The notes: generated by a model not told the origin, from the letters alone. 8,561 bases of DNA from an uncultured Odoribacter sp. (GCA_947039985.1 CAMRAP010000068.1:1-8561); one strand, 5' to 3'; counted from the stretch's first letter, positions 1 through 6,811 are shown. Numbers and translations: made by a program.

Positions 1-1035
1 CTATCCACCCTATTCCTAGCCGGAGCATGCTCCATGCAGGACAGTGAAATGCCCAAAGACGTATTGCCATTGGCAAACGGGCAAGTGATAAGCACCGAAG
101 CCGTAGCGACATTGTCGTCCTATGGAGTTCGTCAAGCGTCAGGACTATTAAAGTCTGGCAATGAAGTACTTATTGCTGACAGAATGAATGTCAACAATAT
201 AGTCAGTATTAACCTAGAAACGAAGCAGAAGCAAGGGCTATTACCAAAGGTAGGCACTCGGGCTGGAGGCGCGTCTCTCTTTAACAACCTAGCTCCTGAT
301 GGACAAGGTGGATGGACAGCTTTTAATTTTAAGACGGGCAAAATAAGTAGTTTTGCTTCAGCTCAAACACGCTCAGGAGCTGAAAATGCAATTAAATTGC
401 CCAACCAGCAAAAACATTTGTGGGCAGTGCAAATTGGAGATAAGGTCTTGTCAGCTGGTTTATACACCGAAGGTCGCTATCAGCTTTATTCGCCAACTAG
501 CGGAGAGCTAGACTATGGTGTGGCATATCCTGCACATCCTGTCTATCCTGAGATTGAAGAGCGTACGAAATCTATACTTTTTGCCAGCAATGTGCTGAGA
601 GCTCGTCCAGATGCTAAAGCTTTTGTATGTGCCGATATGTATAGCGGAGTATTGGATGTTTGTCGACTAGATGGCAGAGAAATTAGTCTTGTTAAGCGAC
701 TAGTGTACCACCATCCACGTGTTGAGATACGTGAGTTTAAGAAAAAAATGCCAAGAGTAACATACACAAAAGATAACCGTTTTGGCTTTACAGACGTATG
801 TGTAACAGACGACTATATCTACGCGATATATTCTGGAAAAACGTATCAATCGGATCGGAATACTTTCCAAGATTGTCACACCCTGATAAAAATAGATTGG
901 GAGGGGACAGTATGCGGAACTTATCCAATAGATACAGCCTTGACTCAAATTGCTTTTGACGAGCAAGAAAAGGCACTTTACGGTATTGCAAAGACACCAA
1001 AAGCAACTTTAGTGCGATTGAACTTGGCATTGTAA
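1..1035 (+). CDS. BF3164/TolB-like family lipoprotein, 5' end outside window (partial)
   Basis: The reading frame is open from base 1, so the ATG at 34 is an internal codon. The eleven codons before it read LSTLFLAGACS, which looks like the end of a lipoprotein signal peptide with a lipobox (L-A-G-A-C) and the lipidated cysteine at codon 10 of the window. The mature part, about 335 residues, is rich in short beta-strand and turn segments. Its C-terminus contains a DVCVTDDYIYAIYSGK stretch, a KIDWEGTV stretch and a YGIAKTPKATLVRLNL ending, which I recognise as typical of the Bacteroidales BF3164-type lipoproteins with a six-bladed TolB-like propeller. The protein is probably anchored in the outer membrane or periplasm. 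Its substrate or partner is unknown. The STAS gene follows on the same strand after a 76-base gap. Family assignment is from memory of sequence style, not from a search. Confidence 0.8.
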   Translation, partial: LSTLFLAGACSMQDSEMPKDVLPLANGQVISTEAVATLSSYGVRQASGLLKSGNEVLIADRMNVNNIVSINLETKQKQGLLPKVGTRAGGASLFNNLAPDGQGGWTAFNFKTGKISSFASAQTRSGAENAIKLPNQQKHLWAVQIGDKVLSAGLYTEGRYQLYSPTSGELDYGVAYPAHPVYPEIEERTKSILFASNVLRARPDAKAFVCADMYSGVLDVCRLDGREISLVKRLVYHHPRVEIREFKKKMPRVTYTKDNRFGFTDVCVTDDYIYAIYSGKTYQSDRNTFQDCHTLIKIDWEGTVCGTYPIDTALTQIAFDEQEKALYGIAKTPKATLVRLNLAL

Positions 1036-1061
1036 ATAGGCTTTTAAAAGAAAAAATTAAC

Positions 1062-1072
1062 AGGAGATATTG
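1062..1072 (+). promoter_or_regulatory. Shine-Dalgarno-like AGGAG next to an alternative TTG start
   Basis: AGGAG lies at 1062-1066, only three bases before an in-frame TTG at 1070. Translation from there would add 14 residues to the STAS protein. The frame is closed by a TAA at 1058, so TTG 1070 and ATG 1112 are the only sensible starts. The short spacing, the rare start codon and the general lack of Shine-Dalgarno use in Bacteroidota argue against this site, but it cannot be excluded. Confidence 0.3.
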
Positions 1073-1111
1073 TCTAATACACAGACTATATCTCCATTTA
1101 AAACTACAATT

Positions 1112-1480
1112 ATGTTATATTTACCCGAAGGAACGATTATCACCACCTTAACTGAGAGAGAAAGATGTGTCGTGATAACGTTTAAAGACATTACCAGGTT
1201 TACCTTGGCACATATGGAAAAAGTGAAATTGGATTTAATTCCTCTTTTTGTCAACAAAGATTATAGATTTATTCTAGATTTTGAAGGTTTTGATTTTATG
1301 GATAGTTCTGGTATTGGTTGTTTAATACTATTATCCAAATCAGCAAAACGACATGAATCTCAAATGAAATTATGTAATATAGCCCCTAATGTACAAGAAG
1401 TTTTAGAGATGCTACGTATCCCAATGATATTAGAAATTGAAAAAGATATCGAAAGCTGTATCAAAAATTTCAAATACTAG
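1112..1480 (+). CDS. STAS-domain protein, anti-sigma factor antagonist type
   Basis: This is a 122-residue single-domain protein if started at ATG 1112, or 136 residues from TTG 1070. It carries the hallmark STAS motif FDFMDSSGIGCLILLSKS, with D64-S65-S66-G67. In SpoIIAA and RsbV-type antagonists a serine in this motif is phosphorylated by a HATPase anti-sigma kinase, which switches partner binding. The rest has the expected alternating strand/helix pattern: a strand at 18-24, a helix around 31-46, the strand YRFILDF at 51-57 before the motif, and a C-terminal helix with the LEMLRI segment. I chose ATG 1112 because the leader is A-rich and the domain begins soon after it. No anti-sigma factor, sigma factor or SpoIIE-type phosphatase is in the window, so its circuit is unknown. 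It is probably cotranscribed with the upstream lipoprotein gene and is ended by the hairpin at 1557. Confidence 0.85.
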   Translation: MLYLPEGTIITTLTERERCVVITFKDITRFTLAHMEKVKLDLIPLFVNKDYRFILDFEGFDFMDSSGIGCLILLSKSAKRHESQMKLCNIAPNVQEVLEMLRIPMILEIEKDIESCIKNFKY

Positions 1481-1556
1481 TTGTTATCAAACAGCAGTAA
1501 TTTGAGCCTCAAAGCTTAAAATACTATTTTATGGTTTAGTTTTTTTTAATATTCAA

Positions 1557-1591
1557 AATACCCCCAAGATCGAAAGAATCTTGGGGGTATT
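1557..1591. terminator. Bidirectional intrinsic terminator between convergent genes
   Basis: Two 14-base arms (1557-1570 and 1578-1591) pair perfectly around a 7-base loop, with a core of CCCCCAAGAT against ATCTTGGGGG. The stem ends in A/T pairs and is flanked by T runs: TT on the right for the + strand, and an A/T-rich stretch including eight T's at 1541-1548 on the left. It sits between the STAS stop at 1480 (+) and the C69 stop at 1614 (-), so it can end both transcripts. Confidence 0.9.
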
Positions 1592-1613
1592 TATATCATA
1601 GTTAAGGCTCGTT

Positions 1614-3311
1614 CTATTCAATAAATTTGAGCTTATCACCTGCTTCTTTAATGATGGTATTTAGATACCATTCGGGTAGGGGAGGGTTTTCTACTTTTGG
1701 ATTTTTCTGACCGGGAACAGCTGTTCTGATGTTGCCATCCATATAGCGGCAAAATAAATAACCGTAGAACTCTCGCCAAGTATCAACAAGTTGATTTCCT
1801 GTATTGCAAGAGAAATGGGTTAAGAGTGGAACAGTTTCCTCTTTATGAGTAGCGTATTTTTCTACTGCGCCTGCATCAACAATCTGCACAAAGTCCTTGT
1901 ACTGTTGCTCCAGTTCTTTTTGTTTTTTACGAATGTCTGGATGGATGACATTGTAGCGCGTATAGGCGAAGTTTGTAACTTGGTTAAATACCCAAAAAGC
2001 AGCATCTGTAGTAAACTTCATCATGCTACCATTTCCAACAGCATAAGCCTTTGGCACTTTAGTGGAGGAACTATACATTGGAAAATACACCGTACTAGCT
2101 GCATCGTCAACACCAAACCAGAGAATACCTCCAATGGCATTGGGTAGCCAGCTACGACTTTGGGCTACAAATGAAAAACCAGTCTGCTGAGTTGCCGTAA
2201 CACGCTCATTGACATACTCTTTTCCATCCACCTTAAAGGTTAGTGGACGCCATCTGTAGGGGCATTCGTATGCACCTGCTCCAGGATCTTTACTCATATC
2301 TAATTCAGTGCCTTCCAAGTGATCACGCATAAAATCCATCACCTCAAGCACATCTATCTTGCGACTTGGCATCACCCACAAAGGCATGCGGTTTGTAGCA
2401 TATCCTTTTTTATCTCTTTCAATATTTCCTTTGGCATATTCCCAGTACTGTGCCATTTCTGGATTGATCGCATTAAAGAATGCCCAAACGCGAATTTTAC
2501 ATGCACGAGCAGCCATAAAATCAAGCGGTGCATAGCTATCTGAAAAACTAAAGTCTACATTTTTTTCATCTGGAGGATAAAATCCCTTCTGTTTAGCAAA
2601 TGCAATCACATCCTTAGAGTAGACTGTTGTAATATTCTTGTTGTATATATTTTTTATTTTGTCGGAGGCAATGGATGTTTTGCCAGAGAGAGGGAACGTG
2701 GTGATACGTGCTTGGTTGGCATGTGCAGACACATAACCATCTGGAAGCATTCGTGCCACCCATACAGCCCCTTTTTCGCCTTCGCCCTTACCAATCATTT
2801 CCATGATCCACACTTCGTTAGGGTCGCTGATAGAAAAGGATTCTCCACTACTCGCATATCCATATCTTTCCACCAAATTAGTCATGATTACTATCGCTTC
2901 ACGTGCATTTTTAGCTCGTTGTAGGGTGATATAAATAAGACTACCGTAGTCTATAATTCCTCCTGTTTGTTTGCTCAGTTCTTTTCGTCCCCCAAAGGTA
3001 CTTTCGCTGATAGCCAACTGATACTCATTCATATTACCAACAACATTGTATGTCATTTTGGCTTGTGGAATCTTTCCGAGAAATTTACCCGTGTCCCATT
3101 CGTATATGTCTAGCATGATTTCTGACGACCAATGGGCTGCTTTCCAATGGTAGAGCTCGCCATACATGATGTGAGCATCTGCCGCGTAAGTAATCATAGT
3201 TGAACCGTCTTTAGTACTTCCCTTACTGAAAAGGAAACTGGTGCAAGCAGAAGTTCTATTAAAAATAGAGGCAACTACTAGTAATGCTGTAATGAAATAA
3301 AATTTATACAT
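1614..3311 (-). CDS. Secreted C69 family dipeptidase
   Basis: This 565-residue protein matches the Peptidase_C69 family, N-terminal nucleophile hydrolases that cleave dipeptides and short peptides. Residues 1-22 form a signal peptide (positive start, hydrophobic run TALLVVASIF, then RTSA). The next residue is C23, in the sequence CTSFLFSKG. In this family the cysteine exposed by processing is the catalytic nucleophile, so export and activation would be coupled. The segment DGSTMITYAADAHIMYGELYHW (split here as DGSTMITYAADAH and MYGELYHW) and the later ESTFGG, NEVWIMEMIG and ANQARI stretches are typical of Bacteroidales members. Length is normal and the frame is intact. It is the last gene of a probable operon, 42 bases after the DUF4293 gene, and ends at the bidirectional terminator. 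I infer a role in breaking down peptides outside the cytoplasm; the exact substrate is not readable. Confidence 0.92.
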   Translation of the reverse strand: MYKFYFITALLVVASIFNRTSACTSFLFSKGSTKDGSTMITYAADAHIMYGELYHWKAAHWSSEIMLDIYEWDTGKFLGKIPQAKMTYNVVGNMNEYQLAISESTFGGRKELSKQTGGIIDYGSLIYITLQRAKNAREAIVIMTNLVERYGYASSGESFSISDPNEVWIMEMIGKGEGEKGAVWVARMLPDGYVSAHANQARITTFPLSGKTSIASDKIKNIYNKNITTVYSKDVIAFAKQKGFYPPDEKNVDFSFSDSYAPLDFMAARACKIRVWAFFNAINPEMAQYWEYAKGNIERDKKGYATNRMPLWVMPSRKIDVLEVMDFMRDHLEGTELDMSKDPGAGAYECPYRWRPLTFKVDGKEYVNERVTATQQTGFSFVAQSRSWLPNAIGGILWFGVDDAASTVYFPMYSSSTKVPKAYAVGNGSMMKFTTDAAFWVFNQVTNFAYTRYNVIHPDIRKKQKELEQQYKDFVQIVDAGAVEKYATHKEETVPLLTHFSCNTGNQLVDTWREFYGYLFCRYMDGNIRTAVPGQKNPKVENPPLPEWYLNTIIKEAGDKLKFIE

Positions 3312-3353
3312 ATCTAATGATTTTAAATTGAATGCATATGTTGATTGTATGGA

Positions 3354-3839
3354 TTACCGAATTCTATCGAAAGATTTCAGTACGGCTATATCTTTGATGA
3401 TATAACGGATGGCTAACCAGGTCAGAATAACGCCTATAATTGGGAATATAAATCCAAGCTCTACCGCCCATTCAGCATGAATTTCTTTAGCAACGTGATG
3501 CACTTGTACCCATATCTGTACAAGGAGTCCTACTTGTAGAACTATATTCACAATGCACAAACGCAATTGTAAAAACAAGGTCGGTTTCACGGATTTCGTT
3601 TTTTTCTTATGGATGAAAATGGTGATCAGTGCCAGAAATACGATCAGTGCATTTAAAGCAAGCGACATCCAATTCCATGTGATAAATTCGGGGTTACTGC
3701 CTATTTGTAACACTTTTGAGGTGAAAAATTCAAACATGTGATTGTCAGGAGCTGCAATAGAAGCTGCTGGAATTAAAAACATTAAACCTGTTGCAATTGC
3801 TGTACAAAGTAGAAAAATGGATTGAATACGTTGAATCAT
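3354..3839 (-). CDS. DUF4293 family integral membrane protein
   Basis: This 161-residue protein has four predicted membrane segments, at about 7-28, 56-77, 92-115 and 127-148. A lysine-rich loop (HKKKTKSVK, 77-85) between the second and third segments is likely cytoplasmic. The start MIQRIQSIFLL and the end VLKSFDRIR are the signatures I associate with DUF4293, a Bacteroidota-specific family of unknown function. The ATG is preceded by an A/T-rich leader with no Shine-Dalgarno site. The gene lies 29 bases after the uridine phosphorylase-like gene and 42 bases before the dipeptidase gene, all on the same strand, so cotranscription is likely. No catalytic or binding motif is visible, and I do not assign a function. 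Confidence 0.88.
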   Translation of the reverse strand: MIQRIQSIFLLCTAIATGLMFLIPAASIAAPDNHMFEFFTSKVLQIGSNPEFITWNWMSLALNALIVFLALITIFIHKKKTKSVKPTLFLQLRLCIVNIVLQVGLLVQIWVQVHHVAKEIHAEWAVELGFIFPIIGVILTWLAIRYIIKDIAVLKSFDRIR

Positions 3840-3868
3840 GATTTTATGTGAGTTAAATAATTACTATA

Positions 3869-4747
3869 TTAATCGCTTAGTTTATCTAAGGTATATTTGA
3901 TTAGTTTGTTCATATTTCCGTGGTAGTCTACCGATGCTTTACCATCTATTCTGTTGGCGATAATCAAGCAAATGGTGGTGCTATGATGCCCAAGTAAATT
4001 ACAAAGTCCAGTGATTGTTGCACTTTCCATTTCGTAATTAGTCACCTTATAGCTGCCAAATCGAAAAGTAGTAATTCGATCGTTAATTCCAGCCATGGCA
4101 ATGGGAAGGCGAAGTTCGCGACCTTGTGGAGCATAAAAACCGACTGCGGTTAAGCTTACGCCCTTTATCGTGTGTTTATCGTCATGTAAACGTTCCACTA
4201 ATTTTGCATCAGCATCAACAACGTATGGACGAGCTAGTGTTTTTGCCCATTGGCAATGCTCAATAAAAGCATCTTCAAAAGGGGTATTGCATATTTTTTC
4301 GTTATTGGCATAGAAACGAAGTACACCATCGCAACCAATGTGTTTCTCTGAAATCACAAAAGAATCTACCGCTATATCCGCTTGCACAGAACCAGATGTA
4401 CCAATTCGTACAATATTCAACTGTCGCTTTTTGGATTTTATCTCTTTGCTTTTTAAATCAATATTAGCTAAAGCATCTAATTCGTTGATGACAATGTCTA
4501 TATTGTCAGGACCAATGCCCGTTGAAATAACCGATAAACGTCGATTGCGATAGTTTCCAGTAATGGTGTGAAACTCTCGGTTACTTTTTTTGACCTCTAT
4601 CTGTTCAAAATAGGAGGCTATCATCTCGACTCTTGCTGGATCACCAACTAATAGGATATCATCAGCAAGTTCATCAGCAAGTAAATGTAGATGAAAAATA
4701 CTACCATCTGCATTTGTTATTAGTTCAGAGGATTTTATGGCTGCCAT
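3869..4747 (-). CDS. Nucleoside phosphorylase, uridine phosphorylase-like
   Basis: This 292-residue cytoplasmic enzyme belongs to the PNP/UDP phosphorylase family, which splits nucleosides with phosphate into free base and (deoxy)ribose-1-phosphate. Visible family motifs in order are GDPAR (35-39, phosphate site), STGIGPDN (75-82), RIGTSGSVQ (114-122, phosphate and ribose site), FYAPQGR (204-210) and NYEMESA (237-243, with E239-M240-E241 for ribose contacts). The Q208-x-R210 pair resembles the Q-x-R that recognises uracil in Escherichia coli Udp, which favours uridine over purine nucleosides. It is somewhat longer than Udp (about 253 residues), with an extended N-terminus and an insertion near 98-110 (KSKEIKSKKRQ). 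It is the first gene of the probable operon with DUF4293 and C69. Substrate preference is an inference; some homologues are annotated only as nucleoside phosphorylase. Confidence 0.9.
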   Translation of the reverse strand: MAAIKSSELITNADGSIFHLHLLADELADDILLVGDPARVEMIASYFEQIEVKKSNREFHTITGNYRNRRLSVISTGIGPDNIDIVINELDALANIDLKSKEIKSKKRQLNIVRIGTSGSVQADIAVDSFVISEKHIGCDGVLRFYANNEKICNTPFEDAFIEHCQWAKTLARPYVVDADAKLVERLHDDKHTIKGVSLTAVGFYAPQGRELRLPIAMAGINDRITTFRFGSYKVTNYEMESATITGLCNLLGHHSTTICLIIANRIDGKASVDYHGNMNKLIKYTLDKLSD

Positions 4748-4778
4748 TATCGTTTTTTTAGTGAGTAATTATCGCAGT

Positions 4779-4786
4779 CAAATTTA
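4779..4786 (-). promoter_or_regulatory. Candidate promoter -7 box for the udp-like operon
   Basis: The minus strand reads TAAATTTG, an exact match to the Bacteroidota -7 consensus TAnnTTTG, 32 bases before the ATG at 4747. No clear -33 TTG is seen at the expected distance. That region instead holds one arm of the inverted repeat 4802-4828. A start of transcription near 4772 would give a leader of about 25 bases. Confidence 0.5.
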
Positions 4787-4801
4787 GAAAAAATGTAGCA
4801 A

Positions 4802-4828
4802 AAACTATTTGAATTTTTCAAATAGTTT
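4802..4828. repeat. Perfect inverted repeat upstream of the udp-like gene
   Basis: Two 12-base arms (4802-4813 and 4817-4828, AAACTATTTGAA and its complement) flank a TTT spacer. On the minus strand the hairpin is followed by a run of five T's, so it could act as a second terminator. Its position, about 30-55 bases upstream of the predicted transcription start, also fits an operator. A further AAACTA at 4835-4840 can pair with the same TAGTTT arm (4823-4828), giving two mutually exclusive hairpins. Confidence 0.7.
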
Positions 4829-4862
4829 CTATTAAAACTAGCCTACTTGGGATTGTTTTGGG

Positions 4863-4895
4863 ATTTATAAATTTTTTGAAGAATAATTTATAAAT
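4863..4895. repeat. AT-only inverted repeat in the rny-udp gap
   Basis: Arms at 4863-4873 (ATTTATAAATT) and 4885-4895 (its complement) are separated by 11 bases. The arms contain only A and T, so chance occurrence in this AT-rich gap is plausible. The remaining bases of the gap hold no other gene or recognisable signal. Confidence 0.4.
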
Positions 4896-4906
4896 ATATG
4901 AAGCAT

Positions 4907-4942
4907 AAAAAAGAGTTTTCCATTTCTAGAAAACTCTTTTTT
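4907..4942 (-). terminator. Intrinsic terminator of rny
   Basis: Two perfectly complementary 14-base arms (4907-4920 and 4929-4942) enclose an 8-base loop 18 bases past the rny stop. Read on the minus strand, the stem ends in six T's (AACTCTTTTTT). The A tract on the other side makes it nearly symmetrical, but there is no + strand gene to end here. Confidence 0.88.
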
Positions 4943-4960
4943 GATTACAATATTGCTTAT

Positions 4961-6517
4961 CTATTTTGCATAATTGATTGAGCGTGTTTCACGGATAACA
5001 GTCACCTTCACTTGTCCAGGATATGTCATTTCGTCTTGAATGCGCTTTGCTATATCAAAAGATATTTTTTCAGCCTCAGCATCAGTTATTTTCTCACTTC
5101 CAACAACAACTCTTAATTCACGTCCTGCTTGAATAGCGTAAGTTTTCACCACTCCATTGTAAGACAAGGCAAGGTCTTCCATATTTTTCAGACGTTTGAT
5201 GTAAGATTCAACCACCTCTCTACGTGCACCTGGGCGAGCTCCTGAAATAGCATCACAAGCTTGAACGATAGGAGCAATCAAAGTTGTCATCTCAACCTCT
5301 TCGTGGTGAGCACCTATGGCATTGCAAATATCTGGTTTTTCTTTATATCTTTCAGCCAATTGCATACCTAAAATAGCATGTGGTAATTCTGGCTCATCAT
5401 CTGGCACCTTACCTATATCATGTAATAGTCCTGCACGTTTTGCTTTCTTTACATTCAAACCTAATTCAGCAGCCATGATAGCACAAAGATTTGCTGTTTC
5501 ACGTGAGTGTTGCAATAGATTCTGACCATATGATGAACGGTATTTCATTTTACCAACCAATCGAATCAATTCTGGGTGTAAGCCATGTATTCCCAAGTCG
5601 ATGGTTGTACGCTTACCTGTTTCAATGATCTCTTCTTCGATCTGCTTTTTAACTTTATTTACAACCTCTTCAATGCGAGCTGGATGGATACGACCATCAG
5701 TAACTAATTGATGAAGTGATAAACGAGCAATCTCACGGCGCACAGGATCAAATCCTGAAAGAACAATAGCCTCTGGGGTATCATCAACAACAATTTCAAC
5801 TCCCGTTGCAGCTTCTAGTGCACGGATATTACGTCCTTCACGACCGATAATTCGACCTTTGATTTCATCCGAATCAATGTGGAAAATAGAAACAGCATTT
5901 TCACCTGCAGTTTCTGTAGCCACTCTTTGAATGGTTTTAATGACCACCTTTTTCGCTTCCGTATTGGCAGTCATTCTAGCTTCTTCCATGATCTCATTGA
6001 TGTAAGAGATCGCTTCTGTTTCTGCTTCCTCTTTTAATGAGTTTATTAAATCTGCTTTAGCTTGTTCGCCAGACATTCCAGAAATTGTTTCTAATTGCTC
6101 GATATGCTGTTTTTTTAGCTTATCTACCTCAATGTTTTTCTTCTCAAGTAAGTCTTTTTGTACATCAATGCTACCTTGTTGACTCTGAATTTCTTTTGTC
6201 TTGCGTTGCACCTCTTCTTGCTTTCTAGCAATGTCTTCTTGTTTCCTAGAAAAGTCAGTTTCTAGCTGCTTAAGTTTGTTTTCAGCGACAATTAACTTAT
6301 TGTTTCGAATAGCAGCATGCTTTTCATGCTCTGTTTTGATTTGTAAGAACTTTTCTTTTGCCTGTAAAATCTTATCCTTTTTTATGATATCGGCTTCAAT
6401 TTCTGCCTCTTTAATGATGTTTTGTGCACGATACTTCATGGCTGTTTTTATCAGTATCCAAGAAAGTCCACTTCCGACAATTAAAGCAATCACTACAGGG
6501 ATTATTATATCTGTCAT
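4961..6517 (-). CDS. rny: Ribonuclease Y
   Basis: This 518-residue protein has the complete RNase Y architecture. An N-terminal membrane helix (about 3-24) is followed by a long coiled coil (about 30-190) rich in K, E and Q. Next comes a KH RNA-binding domain (about 208-275) with the GxxG loop GREG at 225-228. The HD metal-dependent phosphodiesterase domain (about 330-430) includes H337 in LLQHSRETA, H366-D367 in LLHDIGK and D422 in ACDAISGARPG. A conserved C-terminal domain ends the protein. RNase Y is a membrane-bound endoribonuclease that starts mRNA decay. Length is typical (about 510-520) and no key residue is missing. The ATG at 6517 has an A-rich leader. The gene follows zapA and the structured RNA on the same strand; no clear TAnnTTTG box lies in the 81 bases just upstream, so part of its mRNA may come from read-through. 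A strong terminator follows. Confidence 0.98.
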   Translation of the reverse strand: MTDIIIPVVIALIVGSGLSWILIKTAMKYRAQNIIKEAEIEADIIKKDKILQAKEKFLQIKTEHEKHAAIRNNKLIVAENKLKQLETDFSRKQEDIARKQEEVQRKTKEIQSQQGSIDVQKDLLEKKNIEVDKLKKQHIEQLETISGMSGEQAKADLINSLKEEAETEAISYINEIMEEARMTANTEAKKVVIKTIQRVATETAGENAVSIFHIDSDEIKGRIIGREGRNIRALEAATGVEIVVDDTPEAIVLSGFDPVRREIARLSLHQLVTDGRIHPARIEEVVNKVKKQIEEEIIETGKRTTIDLGIHGLHPELIRLVGKMKYRSSYGQNLLQHSRETANLCAIMAAELGLNVKKAKRAGLLHDIGKVPDDEPELPHAILGMQLAERYKEKPDICNAIGAHHEEVEMTTLIAPIVQACDAISGARPGARREVVESYIKRLKNMEDLALSYNGVVKTYAIQAGRELRVVVGSEKITDAEAEKISFDIAKRIQDEMTYPGQVKVTVIRETRSINYAK

Positions 6518-6598
6518 ATTTCTGAAATTAATTTAAGTTTATAATATATATATTTAATTCAATATTTTTTGCTGTTTTTTTGTACTGTATTTAGGCAC

Positions 6599-6777
6599 AA
6601 AAAACCCGCACTATTTCTCGTCTAAAAAACCCCAGTTTTACATGGGTAGAGCTGCCATTTGAGTTGAACGTCCACTGTCCCGAAGGAACCCTAAGGTTGA
6701 GGCCTGTTCTATGCAAATTAAGCTACACTCTAATTTTATAAGTGTTGAGCTTCGATTAAAGTCAAAATAATGCGGGT
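6599..6777 (-). ncRNA. ssrS: Structured non-coding RNA, probable 6S RNA (Bacteroidales type)
   Basis: The zapA-rny gap has no open frame but strong pairing on the minus strand. The ends close by a 13-pair helix between 6765-6777 and 6604-6616 (core ACCCGCA with TGCGGGT, one G-U), followed by six T's (6604-6599). Inside, hairpin 1 spans 6720-6752 (AAGCT/AGCTT and ACACT/AGTGT arms with a two-base bulge). A second arm closes with ATTTG/CAAAT and GAAC/GTTC pairs (6666-6669 with 6706-6709) and ends in a C(UUCG)G tetraloop at 6678-6687. A long rod of about 180 bases with a closing helix is the 6S layout, and zapA is next to the 6S gene in enterobacteria and, as I recall, in Bacteroides. 6S RNA binds RNA polymerase holoenzyme and tunes transcription in stationary phase. 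The RNA call is firmer than the 6S identity, which rests on shape, size and position. Confidence 0.68.
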
Positions 6778-6792
6778 ATATCGATATCCAAA
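6763..6792 (-). promoter_or_regulatory. Candidate promoter overlapping the 5' arm of the structured RNA
   Basis: On the minus strand a TTTG (6792-6789) is followed, after 18 bases, by TTATTTTG (6770-6763). This is one mismatch from the Bacteroidota -33 TTTG and -7 TAnnTTTG arrangement. The predicted start would be near 6757, just before hairpin 1 of the RNA, and would leave out the 5' arm of the closing helix (6765-6777). So either this promoter or the closing helix is misread, or two RNA forms exist. Confidence 0.4.
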
Positions 6793-6811
6793 GAACTCTT
6801 AAAAACTACTT

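Noticed and set aside
132..966. Antisense open frames on the minus strand within the lipoprotein gene
   Set aside because: They are short, overlap a well-supported gene, show no recognisable motif and have compositions typical of reverse-strand shadows.
1057..1257. A 66-residue minus-strand frame over the STAS gene start
   Set aside because: It is antisense to a recognised domain, with no promoter or family signature.
1845..2924. Three + strand open frames inside the C69 gene
   Set aside because: The C69 protein on the other strand is complete with signal peptide and nucleophile; these frames have no coherent features.
6201..6536. A 111-residue cysteine- and serine-rich + strand frame opposite the 5' part of rny
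   Set aside because: Its composition is the expected antisense image of the rny coiled coil and membrane helix.
6678..6700. tRNA- or tmRNA-like look of the GGTTCC and TTCG segment in the zapA-rny gap
   Set aside because: No acceptor stem, CCA end, anticodon arm or tag frame can be drawn; the segment fits better as the tip of the 6S-like rod.
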